Shown here in pieces: positions 20,744 through 31,200 of a stretch of 64,000 nucleotides of DNA (positions are counted from its first letter, which is position 1; every line of letters begins with the position of its first letter). The notes under the pieces are model-generated. The model did no database searches and had not been told where the DNA came from. It saw nothing but the letters and a program-made list of their open reading frames with translations. This DNA comes from Isoetes taiwanensis (taxonomy: Eukaryota; Streptophyta; Lycopodiopsida; Isoetales; Isoetaceae): assembly GCA_021234155.1 (NCBI GenBank), contig JAJEKV010000016.1, positions 4,115,896 to 4,179,895 on the forward strand. Reading direction: 5' to 3'. Both the position numbers and the translations under genes were made by a program.

Positions 20744-21711
20744 ATGCAAATCACCAGCTCTCCTTTCTCGCATCAACACCATCAAAAGAAGGCTTCCGTG
20801 TTTTTGCAAAGTGCTTGTGGTTTAAGTTTTCATAATAACTACAAGATGTCTGTAGTTCTTGAATGTGAACATGAATATCATGTAATGTGTGCTGCATTGT
20901 TCAAAGAGGGCAGATGTTTGAAATGTGACTGTAACATTCCTGAAGACCTTTATATTGAACTTGGTATGAGTACTCCAACAGGAATTGAGCAGGTTGCTTC
21001 TTTTGATCCTAAAGTAGCTCAGAAAGCTCGGCCAGATTTGGGATCAAATACTCGGCCTGATGTTGAAGATGTTTTGCCTGATCAGTTGAAGTCCCCTTCT
21101 ACTAGCACAAAGAGAAGGTTGAGACATGCAAGGGACGAGCCAGAAATTCTCCAGGATCAGTCTAAGATGACAAGCCCAAGACAATTGAGAAGCAGTGGTA
21201 AAATTGGAGAGGATTCAGAGGCAGGTCTGAATACTAGTGAAGTTGAGTGTCAAATATTAGACACTCCAGCCAAGAAGAAACAAAAAAAGGAAATGCCAAA
21301 GAAGGATGAGTTAATTAGCAAAAAGAAAGGGAACTCAAGTAGCAAGAAGGTCACCGGGTTGGGACCAAAGAAAAAAGAAAAAAGGTTGAGAGAACTAACA
21401 AGAAAAAAGTTGTGGAAACAAGAAAGTATCCACTGAGAAGAAGAATGCACATTGATTTGAATGAAGAAGGGGAGGAAAACTTGCAGGTGAATGAAGAGGG
21501 TGTTGAAAAGGAAATTATGGAAAATATAATGACAACCCTTGATGATATTGCAAGTGTAGATCCCACTGAGGTAAAAACAGGTGAAGTACAGGAGCCTAAT
21601 ACTGCAACACAATCTGTACACAATGAAGGTATAAATACTGATTTTGCAGCAATTATGGATGCTCTTAGAGGAAATTCAAACATCTCTTTGAGAGCACTAA
21701 TTCATAAATGA
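20744..21711 (+). CDS. RING-H2 half-motif and basic region of the transposon HAD gene
   Basis: Residues 43-60 read CEHEYHVMCAALFKEGRC followed by LKC, which fits the second half of a RING-H2 finger: C-x-H-x2-H-x2-C-x8-C-x2-C. The first Cys pair is incomplete (only CGLSF upstream), so the finger is probably damaged. Then come Pro/Ser/Asp-rich text and a long Lys-rich stretch (KKKQKKEMPKK, KKKEKR) that would act as a nuclear localisation signal. A frame change near 21412 leads into an acidic segment to 21711. Small phase-1 exons with the repeated text STELQ / CTELQ follow (about 21869-21995) and link it to the HAD domain, so I treat all as one gene. Likely nuclear; function unknown. Confidence 0.5.
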
Positions 21712-21980
21712 TGTTTTAATGTTCAGGGTTTAAGAAAGTAGTCCCAAGTGATGAGGACATAGATGTTTCCAATTTAACTTCCAGGTTTATGACTTTTTAA
21801 TTTGAATTCAATATTTGTGGAACCATTGAAGTCAGATTCACTTAATTAATTTTATGACTATTAGGTCTACCGAGTTGCAAAGTACAAATGTAACTTCGAG
21901 GTTAATAATTCTACATTTCACTTGTACTCTTCTTTTGATTCATTGATTGAATTGTTCTTTTACTTAATAGGTGTACTGAA

Positions 21981-22758
21981 TTGCAAGCTGTACCTATGAA
22001 AAAGAAACTATTAATACTAGATCTGAATGGCGTGCTCGTTAAGACTTACAGAAGAACAAATCAATTAAGAGAAGACCTAAGAAGGCTGAATTCTCAGTTA
22101 TTGAGATCATCTACAACTAACAAAATGGTTGTCTTGAGGCCAGGTGTGCATAGGTTCCTGCAAGAAGCTTCCAGGTTGTTTGACTTAGCAATTTGGTCCT
22201 CCATGAACAACTTCAATGTTCATGAAGTTATTGATGTTCTATGTCCCATGAACAAAAAAGATTTTGTATTTGTTTGGGACCAAAAATATTGTGATGAGAT
22301 GCCTTTCCATTGGCCTCTAGAATCAAGCAAAACCCGTTTTCATGAAGCCACTCCATAAAGTGTATGAAGCTTTCCCACAGTATGGAAATAATGTTATTCT
22401 TGCAGATGATGAAGTGTACAAGACTTTTATGTCCCCACCATTTACCTCCATCATGGTGCCTACTTTCACATGTGATCCTGAAGATGAGATCCTAAATTCA
22501 TACTTGCCTCCAATACTCAGACAAGCTGCAGAGGTTCATGATGTTTCTGGTCTATTGAAGCACTATTCTAGGCCAGAAGCTTATACAAGAACATCCCTAG
22601 GTGTTCTCGATGCACTATTTCAGAAGAACATTGCTGATGAGCATAAACTATTGGTCAAAGCCTACTGCAAGGGTCAAATTCAATGGTTAGTAGATGATTT
22701 TGGGAGTGCTTTCAGTTCTGATCAGTTGGAGCAGCTGCAGAAATATTTGAAGTGTTGA
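21981..22758 (+). CDS. FCP1/NIF-like HAD phosphatase domain (frameshifted)
   Basis: HAD motifs are recognisable: motif I LLILDLNGVLVKT (nucleophile Asp present, the usual second Asp replaced by Asn, as in a plant-specific branch of FCP1-like proteins), RPGVHRFLQEASRLFDLAIW with motif II Ser in IWSSM, motif III Lys in FMKPLHKVYEAF, and motif IV DD in VILADDEVYKTF. FCP1-type enzymes dephosphorylate the RNA polymerase II C-terminal domain; the D-to-N change makes activity doubtful. One base is lost in an A run near 22335, splitting the domain into two ORFs. The tail (SGLLKHYSRPEAYTRTSLGV) resembles the tail of such plant proteins. A homologous domain sits at 42340-42990. Confidence 0.75.
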
Positions 22759-23311
22759 AGAATATTTACTGAAGAATTACTTGTTATGATTCTTAGTAGA
22801 ATTACTTATTGCCTCAATTTTGGACAAGAGGCATGTATACTTATATATTTTAACCTTATATTGCCAATACTATACGAGTGCAGATAATGCCTCAATTTTG
22901 TGATATCTGAATATAGTGTTTCTCTTTATATTGTTGTTTCTCTTTTAAATGTTTTCAGTCTCAATTTTCAGTCTCAATTTTGTGATATCTGAATATAGTG
23001 TTTCTCTTTATATTGTTGTTTCTCTTTTAAATGTTTTCAGTCTTAAACTGCTGTCACCTTCATTCAGTTACATTTTCAGTAGTAAAGTGTTGTTGTCTAG
23101 CTATTTCAATGTATTTTCACATTTAAACTGCAGATATGCCTCAATTTGGCAGATTGACACAGAAATGATTTTGTACAAATTACCTTATGTAGAAAATGTA
23201 GAAATGATTTTGTACAAATTACCTTCTATGATGCAGGTGGTAGACTACTCATGATCTGCTGGCAAGTTTCTTCTGCCATGAAATACAAGTCTGAGTCATC
23301 TTCATCTGCAA
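22759..23311. other. Gap between convergent transposon genes with 82-bp tandem repeat
   Basis: Two near-identical copies of an 82-base unit (starting TCAATTTTGTGATATCTG at about 22892 and 22974) and a shorter doubled phrase GAAATGATTTTGTACAAATT (23162, 23202). No ORF; probably the shared 3' region with the terminators of both genes. Confidence 0.7.
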
Positions 23312-23912
23312 TCATGTCAAATTTAGAAAGTCTAACGAGATGGCTGTATACACTGGCTTTTTCTGCAATAGTTGAAACCTTAGACAACCATCAATTTGTT
23401 TATAATAATGTCCTGACACAATAACTTCTTCAATCCCAAATACATTTCCCCATCCATCCTTATAATCTTCTAGCAAAGTATTCTTTGCTTCAGTGCATCT
23501 AAGTACATAAAAGTCTACCCCTTCTTCATTCCCTTCTTCAGCATTTACAGCAAAATTGTCACCCACTTCTATCATAGAACTAATTACATCATCTTCATCC
23601 TCTTCTTCTTCCTCAACATCATACTCGTCATCTTCTTGCAAATCATTGCTATCACCTGTATTCTTAGGATCCTTCAACCTCAACTCAATGGTTGCCCAAA
23701 AACCAATTCGATCATATTAATGCATTTGTCCCACTTAAATTGAATGCAGTAGTTGCAAAAGCATGACAAAGGTCTGTAAGCTACCTTCAAAGAGTTCTTC
23801 TTGTCACATGGTCTTATGCAGTGGAGCAATTGAGTTCCCTTTAAAGTATGGCATTCCAATCTTTCTGATCTATCTATCTTTGAAGACTCTACCTCCCAGA
23901 AATATCTGTAAC
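23312..23912 (-). CDS. Transposase C-terminal exons
   Basis: Exon about 23912-23791 encodes YFWEVESSKIDRSERLECHT and continues to LHCIRPCDKKNS, with acceptor TTACAG and donor AAG|GTAGCT. A second segment, 23683-23312, begins with a strongly acidic run (DEYDVEEEEEDEDD) and ends with a conserved-looking module (VDFYVLRCTEAKNTL ... DGWGNVFG ... VSGHYYKQ). These follow the order in full-length transposases of this type. Downstream limit of the last exon is taken at the stop near 23312. Confidence 0.6.
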
Positions 23913-24002
23913 AATATGAAAAGCAAGTGCTTTAAGTCTTTGGATGATTAGCGAAGTGCTGAAATGTCTGCAATAAAATTGTAAAACACTACAAAATTAT
24001 AC

Positions 24003-24819
24003 CTTTTGATGTCATGATCAGATGGATGATTTTCAAAGTGCCATTTAAGAAAAGCAACTACCTCCTTTGCACACTGTAGTTTCCATCCATTATACTTCAT
24101 TTGCTCTTGAGTTAGTATCCTCTTTATAACTGCTCCAGCACCATCATGCTCACCTTTCCCATGTGAGCTAGCAAAAAAATTCCATAGAAGATCCTTGCCC
24201 ATTCTCCCATAAAATCTACCAAGAAAATGGAATGGTCTCGAAGACTTGAATTGTGAAGAACATCCATCACTCCAAAACACATGTTTTTATATTCAACTCC
24301 AATACTTTGCAACCAATCAAGATGCATTTGCGCACAATGTTGGACATATTACGTGTCATGTGATTTGTCATCACTAATATAGAAATGAGTTTCCTTCACA
24401 ATACCTTGGAGACTTTGTTTCCTTTTCTCTTTGGCCAAGTTCTTGTTCTTCATGCATGAGTTCTCTTCCTCTTTCTTTTTTCTTTCTTCTTCTTCTTCCT
24501 TTTTCATCCTCCTGTAGGTTATATGCACTAGAATTGACACCTGGTCAAGATGCCAATGACAGATTGAGCTTCTTCTTTGGATCTTAAATCCATAATTTTC
24601 AGCAAAATCTATGACGTAAACAATGGTATCATCTTGAAGTGTTGCCAAGCATTTCCTGAATTCCTTGGCTTGCCAATGAGCTCTATAATTATGAGGTACA
24701 AAAGATTTCAAAGTCTTTCTTGCATGCTCATTAAATTCAAAAGGACTACCCAATTTATAGGCCAATTTTGTAACCTTTGGAGGTTTCTTAGATGATCTCC
24801 TCTTCCTTTGGACTTCTAC
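24003..24819 (-). CDS. Transposase catalytic core (RNase H-like)
   Basis: Acceptor CATGGCAG at 24820. Three acidic blocks in order: VIDFAENYGF with HWHLDQVSI behind it, then FISDD near KSHD, WSDGCSSQFK, and WNFF followed by GHGKGEHDGAGAVIKR-type text. D in DFAEN, D in WSDGC and an acidic residue in GEHDGAGA are candidate DDD/E catalytic positions. I know this arrangement from uncharacterised transposases of plants and cnidarians. A long Lys/Glu run (about 24440-24500) interrupts the core. Breaks: an in-frame TAA after SHDT (about 24350) and a 1-base frameshift before the WSDG block (about 24280). Confidence 0.75.
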
Positions 24820-24928
24820 CTGCCATGTTAAGGCCAATTTATCAGCTCCTGATATGGAAGTCATATGATTGAATCATATTTAATGAAGTCACTAAATGCA
24901 CTTTGCAATCTAATTTGAAAGTTATTAC

Positions 24929-25446
24929 CTTCTCAAATACTTTCCAATTCACATTGTAAGTCTTGCTCTTACTCCTCTCCTTAGGACATGTTGGCAGCCT
25001 GCAATACATTATAGCAAACATGGTAAATAGAAAGCAAAATTATAGGTTTGAAACAAAGGAAACATTGTACTCACTTCTTTAAACCACATTTTGTACAAGT
25101 CTCAAGATCGGACACGCATGCTTATGCCACTCATCACTCTCATCCTTTTGGCAGACCACCATTCTCCAATAATCACTACTTGATTTGATGGTGTTCTCCT
25201 TAGCCATGCAGATTAGACCTGGTCCACAAACCTTGCACTGACACTTACAATCCTTATGAACACCATAAGGATCTATCCTCATATTGTTGATGGCCTGCCT
25301 TGCAAATTCTAAGTGCAAATGGTATTGGCAACAACAAGTCTCCCTTTCTTGAAGTTTTCTTACATAGCTTGGCTTCAGTTTTTCAAAACCTGCTGGGACA
25401 TCTTTATATTAGGATGTTCCTTCTTGAAAGCAAGGTACAATTGTAC
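24929..25446 (-). CDS. Transposase Cys-rich exons
   Basis: Exon 25446-25075: VQLYLAFKKEHPNIKMS, then (after a 1-base deletion near 25385) a run with CCCQYHLHLEF, then CKCQCKVCGPGLICMAKE, CQKDESDEWHKHAC and CTKCGLKK, with donor GAA|GTGAGT. Exon 24998-24929: LPTCPKERSKSKTYNVNW, donor AAG|GTAATA. The many Cys and His pairs look like zinc-binding knuckles preceding the catalytic core. Confidence 0.6.
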
Positions 25447-25539
25447 CTGAACACAATTACAATAATAATTTTAGTTATTTTATAAAGTGAATGAAAGAAT
25501 TAGTGCACAACATTCCAAATTTTTGGTCGAAACTATTAC

Positions 25540-26344
25540 CTGTGTAATCTCTAGCAAATGAATATGATGATCAATTTTATCACCATTTTCAGGGCTTCCT
25601 CACATGCTTCTTATAAGGTGAGACTCTAGTATTTTCATCCCAAAACTTCCTCACCGTGGATATTTCTTCAGCTGAAAATGCGTCACTTCTTCTCTTCCTT
25701 CCAAATATTGACCAAGGGCCAGCTTCACACTCTGCAAATATACGTCTTCTAAATGCCATGGCAATAGTTTTTCTTGGAACAGATAGAACCCTTGAAATTG
25801 CAGATTGATTAATCCCTCCTATCGAAGATGCTGCCATTTGAAGGGTGCTCTTTCTTGCTTGGAGGACATCAGTTGTTCTTTGCATTTTTTGTGCCTGCAT
25901 TGTCTCTCTAACATTCACAATCATGGTTTTCATTATAGCAATATCCCTGGGATCTGGTACATCTGCTTGCAATGGCAAATGTTTGTTTTTTTTGAAAAGT
26001 CTTTGAAGAACTTTCCCTTTATCCAAATCCTCAGAAATGTTCCTGACAATGTGATTAAAAGAATCATCTAACTCTTTTGAGAGTTCCTGCAATCTTCTTT
26101 CACTAAGCCATTGTTTTCTCTTCCTCTCGTTTGGTGGAATATTTTCCTTTTCCCTTTCTTTCATTCTCTTTCTCGATTCTCTTTTCCTGTTGGCTTCAAA
26201 TTCCAGATAAATTCTCCTCTTCTGATCATCAAGGCTTTCAGAATTGGCCATAAAATGGAGGTGCAATGGAGAACTGGAATTGGGATTGGGATCGGGATTG
26301 GGATTGGGATTAGAATTGAGAATTGCCAGTGAATTTTCAGCCAT
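25540..26344 (-). CDS. Transposase N-terminal exon
   Basis: Start at the first ATG, 26344 (MAENSLAIL). A short Asn-Pro dipeptide run (NPNPNPDPNP) is followed by a very basic region (KRRIYLEF ... RKRESRKRMKEREKEN), a helical stretch, and a helix-turn-helix-like segment (NQSAISRVLSVPRKTIAMAF) that likely binds the transposon ends. After RKP a 1-2 base loss creates a stop; the next frame continues to a donor CAG|GTAATAG at 25540. Promoter must lie in the 270 bases between the ATG and the right TIR. Confidence 0.65.
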
Positions 26345-26587
26345 GAACGGAGCTTGGGAAGAATGACAATCCAAGAAAGAAAACTTTCCTCAAGAATCCC
26401 GCCAACTTGAGATCCCGCCAAACATGAGAATTGCTCTGGCAATTCGCGCGGGGACATCCATGTCATCGATCCCTCCCCAACCGGAACATGCATACTATTT
26501 CTGGAGTAACAACCCCCGAGGTCGTTGAACGAAAATTCATCGAGTAAAAAGCACCTCAAGCACCTAAAGCACTTGTCCGGACGGTGC

Positions 26588-26617
26588 TTTTTGGGTAGCA
26601 TTATCATATTTACACCC
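26588..26617 (-). repeat. Right TIR of the 7-kb transposon
   Basis: Inverted copy of 19620-19649; preceded inside by AAGCACCTCAAGCACC and AGCACTTGTCCGGACGGTGC, the latter a small palindrome. Confidence 0.95.
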
Positions 26618-26902
26618 AGTTAGAAATCATTGTTTATTCACACATATGTAGCTAATTATATATTATACACAGGCATAGACATAAACAACCTCTATTTGTT
26701 CTTTTAACATAATATATATTTATAATTCTCTCATTGTTTACTACAATTGGTTCTAATCATATTAACGTCTGTCTATATGTCGAGTATACTCTCCCTTCAC
26801 TTTACAGTTTGTTTTATTACAGTCTGCCCTAATTTAATTTTGTATCGAAATTTTGTTTTCCTATTTTGTTACAGTTTTAACAATTCATATATTGTTATCC
26901 TA

Positions 26903-28243
26903 AGTGTTTTACATGATATGTATACCAGGATGGTTTCTTGGCGCCTACACGGCTAGGGCGGCGGCAGGGAAAGGGGCCGCCCCTAATCCTTGCTATCGGC
27001 ACTGCAGTGGCTGTAAATTTCTTCTGTTTCCAGATCTGATGGCTAGCACAAGGGTTTTGGCATCTCGGTTTTTCAGATTCTGCCTCCATCTGCTGCCGTT
27101 TTCTGGTTTTCTTGGAGTTTCTTCATGGCGGCCTCTCCAGCCTTCTCAGATTATCCACTAACGTGGATCTTTACTCTGATGCTTCTGGTCTAGGTAAGCA
27201 TTGTGTTTTTCCATAGAAGATTAGTCTGGCCAGCAGCCCATTCGTTTCTTTCTTGCCCTTTCTTGAAAGGCATAATTTTTTTGGGGCTGGGCTGGCCATT
27301 CCTTTTCCTTTGTGGATGCACACCGAAATGGTTCAGATTGCCTATAAGGTTGAGTAATTAAGATGCAGGGCTATGAGAGAAGATGCTTCAAATTTCTAGT
27401 TAATTGGCAGCTTCATTCTTTCTTCAGGTCTGTAATGCCACAAGCCTTTCCCTTCTTCTTGCTCTTTCCTACTAGCAGAAAGGTGTAGAGTTGTTTCTTG
27501 AAAAAGAAGAAGAATAGATTAGCCTGACTCTTCAGATTTTTTGATGAGATCGGAACTGGGTCAGATTGCAGAGCTAGGGATCTTCAATGCAGGATGAGGC
27601 TTCTAATATTTTATTGGACTGTTTGAGATGCCGAGCTAGGGAATTCTTTGAGCAGGATGAAGCTTATATATCTTGAGCCGGACTTTAGGGAGGAGTCTGG
27701 TAGCTGGGCTTTGGGGTCTAGTACAGGCTGACTGCTTCATATCCCGACAATGCAGCATTTCTGATGGCTACATTCATTCTAGGCTGACTGCATATATCCT
27801 GACAATGCAGCATCTTTCCTGGTACAATCAGTATTGATTAATTTGCAGAATGGTTTATTTAGAGCTGTGTTAGCTTCTTTGAGCAATGCGGGAGATTGCT
27901 CATGTTTTCTTCATGCCTTTCTCTGTTCGTCTCTACTCTTGCAAGAGGTGGTTCATAGAGCATTCAAGGTATATTCGTAGCTTGAGGAAAATTTATATTT
28001 GTCTCCTGTAGTATTCCTCTAGCTGGGAAGAAGTTGATTCTGATCCTGTAGTACTAGTTAGTTGGAAGAAGAGGTTGAGAAAAAATTATGAGTACCAAGC
28101 TTCAGATATTATATTTGATCCACATGGGATCCTCTGTACTTCAAGGTTATTTGATCCTTGCGGGATCTTTCTGATGTAATTCTTCCTATCTGAATATAAA
28201 TTTATCTTACCTTCAAAAAAAAAAAAAAAGAGTGTTTTACATG
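26903..28243 (+). mobile_element. Poly(A) retroelement insertion with 13-bp TSD
   Basis: AGTGTTTTACATG occurs at 26903-26915 and again at 28231-28243, directly after a run of about fifteen A. The 1315 bases between are a non-LTR retrotransposition product. The 5' 200 bases are GC-rich, and the middle repeats GCAGAGCTAGGGA/GCCGAGCTAGGGA and CTGACTGC...ACAATGCAGCAT. No ORF of use: either a LINE 3' region, a SINE-like element or a retroposed non-coding RNA. Tail signal: ATATAAATTTATC before the A run. Confidence 0.85.
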
Positions 28244-31200
28244 CCCACCATATTTGTACTTATCCTTTAATACAGTTATGTATTGCATTATATCTTCCAT
28301 TTTTAGATATATAGTTTGACATTAATTTCGTTGTATTATATTTGGCTTTGTGTTTAAATACTTTTCTCGTTTTGATTACCTTTAAGTGTTTCCACACGCA
28401 CACTATTCTATTCTATCTTAGCCATAGGTTACATTCACGTCGGTACACATTTGAATTCATTAGTTATATTATTCTTATTTTCGTATATTTATCATGCATA
28501 CAGATAGTCTTATATTTACACGGCACAGGTACGTCTCCCAGATACATTCAACGTGGCACTGCTAAGTTGATACTGCCCCGGTCGCTCTCCGGCAGTGCTA
28601 TGGCGATGCAATCCTCCTGTATCACAGTGTGCCTACGGTGTCCACGGCGGAAGCATCGAAAACATATCTGATCTTTCCTGAGCCTGTTATATAGTGATGG
28701 TTGAGCAGGTCCTGGACTCTTACGTGCAGTAGAAGTGTGGCACGTTGGGAATACGGAGTGGTAAGGTATCCTTATTTTGGATCGATAGTCAAGAGAATTG
28801 GTATGATGTAGATAACACCATATATCTGAGGGAGAAGTGGTATATGATTATCTGCCATAGACCACGTTAGAGAGATACTATACTAAGGTGGAAATTAGAT
28901 TATAAGTACCCAGCTCATGAAAGGGAGACCACTTAAGAAGTGTAGGGTTCGACAATGGTGGTGAAGGTATAGAATGTTGACCCGACATTTTATAGCTATT
29001 GCTGGTTGAATCGAGGTATGATTCGTGGAAAAATAAAGAATAACGGGATGTGAGGACACGGATCCATAACTACGGGTTAGAAAATTATGCATACATCACG
29101 TTTTGTGGAGATTGATGTTCCTGAGGTGTGCAATAAAGATGCAAGGGTATGCATGAGTAAGATGACCACATATGGATATGCTTATCTTGCTATCAGAAGG
29201 CGCAACCGTCTGAAAGCTACAAGGTATGTTGGAGCTTTGGTGAAGCTAGACTATGAAGGAAAGTTGACCTCCAACTAATGATACATTAGGAAGGCAAGTA
29301 ATGTACCGACACGACAAGTGGGAGACAAGAGGTGCTTGATTGTAAACAACATTTCAAAGAGAGAAAATGTGAAGGAACACTTTGAATAGTCCAAAGTCTG
29401 GAGTACCTACAAGATAGGTGCCCAATGAATATCTTAGCAAGGAGAATGTGTGAGTATCCCGAGGAGTGGCTTCGCGTTGGTATATGCGTAGTAGGACTAT
29501 TTAAGGCCATAGCAAGAAAAAGAAAGGGTGTAGAATAGAATTGTAGTGCACCGTCCATATGAATATGGAAACAATGAAGATAAGAGTTCCTAGAGTAGAC
29601 GTTAAGTATGTTCACTAGGAACTTAGGGTGGCATCTCTCACTGTAGTATTTGTGATTAGAACTCGAGGATCAAGTCGAACTAGGTTCTTTTTCTATGTAT
29701 GAATCAGAGACTATGGAAAGTGTGGTGTTAAAACAACAACATGTATAGTACAATATAACACGAAGTTGAATTATGGTGGATAATATTATCCACTAGATAG
29801 TTATACAGGTACAGATTATAATTATAGGCTACGACAAGAGTATACATGAAGGACACATGTATTAAACATGTGGGTAGTGAGGATTGTACAATACGGTAGC
29901 AAGTATGAGCACCACATGTGATTCTAGACTTAGGATTGGTTCACACATGTTACTATATCACATAATAACAAGGTAGCGGTCATGAATGTTGGAAAGTAGT
30001 ATCAAATACTGCATTAGTAATGAGATTACGGATGTCGTGCAAGACGAACAGGAAAATAGTAGGATATTCGTGCAAGACGAACGGAAAACAGGATAAAGTT
30101 ACAAATAAGCATAATGGTATGCCTGTACTCGAAGGTATTTAGCGAGGTATGAGGTACCAGACATAAGCGTTCAAGTTATCTCAATTGTTTGGGGTTGACT
30201 GACGTCGGCAAGTACAACATACTAAGGGACATGAAGGTGTTCAAGTCAGGAAAATAGCCAGGGTAAGTCTAGCATATATAGCGACATTACATTAAACAAT
30301 ATCCTGATGATGGTTGGAACGAAATGGACATAACACATAATAGGAGTTTAACTACTCAAAGGTTCTAGAGGCCAATGAATTGGTTCAGCGTTATAAGCTG
30401 AGAGTATCAAGTGGGTGTGGAAATAGCAGGATGGATGAAATATCCCTTCCAATAATGGAAGAAGGTTAAGATGGTGTCTCTGCCAATTATATTTTCAGGG
30501 ATAACTGACAAGAGGGCAATACATAACAGTCCCAAGTCCCAATAAGGAGCAAGATGAGGTGTATAGAACAGATGGGATGAGATTATATGAATCAGTAGTC
30601 TATATATTCTGAGAATTTCCTTACTCTCGGGGGAGCAATGCTAAATCTCGAAGGAGTGGCTTAAGTATCGCTTGCCTTGAGGTAAACAACTCCCATTAAA
30701 ATGATTTTAAGACCCTTAAGATGATAAAGAATTGGATAGTCCTATAGCGGTTGTTAACGAAGGTGCGAACATAGGGGTTTCTATTATGAGATCGAGAGGT
30801 TTTAATGCCTTCGTCTCAGTATGAGGGAGCCAAGGACAACAATGTTTGAAACCAATCAAAAGTTGAAGGTGACATGATAACTGAAAAAATATAGGTTAAT
30901 TGTGACAAGGCATGGTTGATGTTAGGGACACAAAGGATATTGAGCTGAAGGAGCCTTTAGAAAAGCTCCTCATCTGGGTAGTAAAACTTCGGAAGTATGG
31001 CATAATCCCGTGGGAGGATCATAGTTTATGTACACGACTGGAGTACCATAAGGCACTAAAGGAATGGTTGAAGTAGCTGGGGATCCTATCAAAATGTAGG
31101 CAGCATATAGAATTTCAACATAGAGTTGGCCACTGCCCAGTTGGAAAGTTGGTGGCTCAGCGTACATAGGTAATAGGTTTTGTGTCAAGGAACTACCAAG

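Larger units (their letters stand above)
19616..26621. mobile_element. 7.0-kb TIR transposon with transposase and HAD-protein genes
   Basis: Terminal inverted repeats of 30 bases with one mismatch (start GGGTGTAAATATGRTAATGC; 19620-19649 and 26588-26617) flanked by the 4-base target duplication AGTT (19616-19619, 26618-26621). Just inside both ends is the same-direction phrase AGCACCTAAAGCAC, a likely subterminal binding motif. Two genes converge: on plus a RING/HAD-type gene (about 19853-22758) and on minus a multi-exon RNase H-like transposase (26344 to about 23312). The Sola superfamily also makes 4-base duplications, but I cannot confirm membership. Several frameshifts and stops in both genes show this copy is dead. 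Confidence 0.9.

Noticed and set aside
26111-26332. GIGIGI repeat ORF on the plus strand
   Set aside because: It is the antisense of the Asn-Pro run in the transposase N-terminus.
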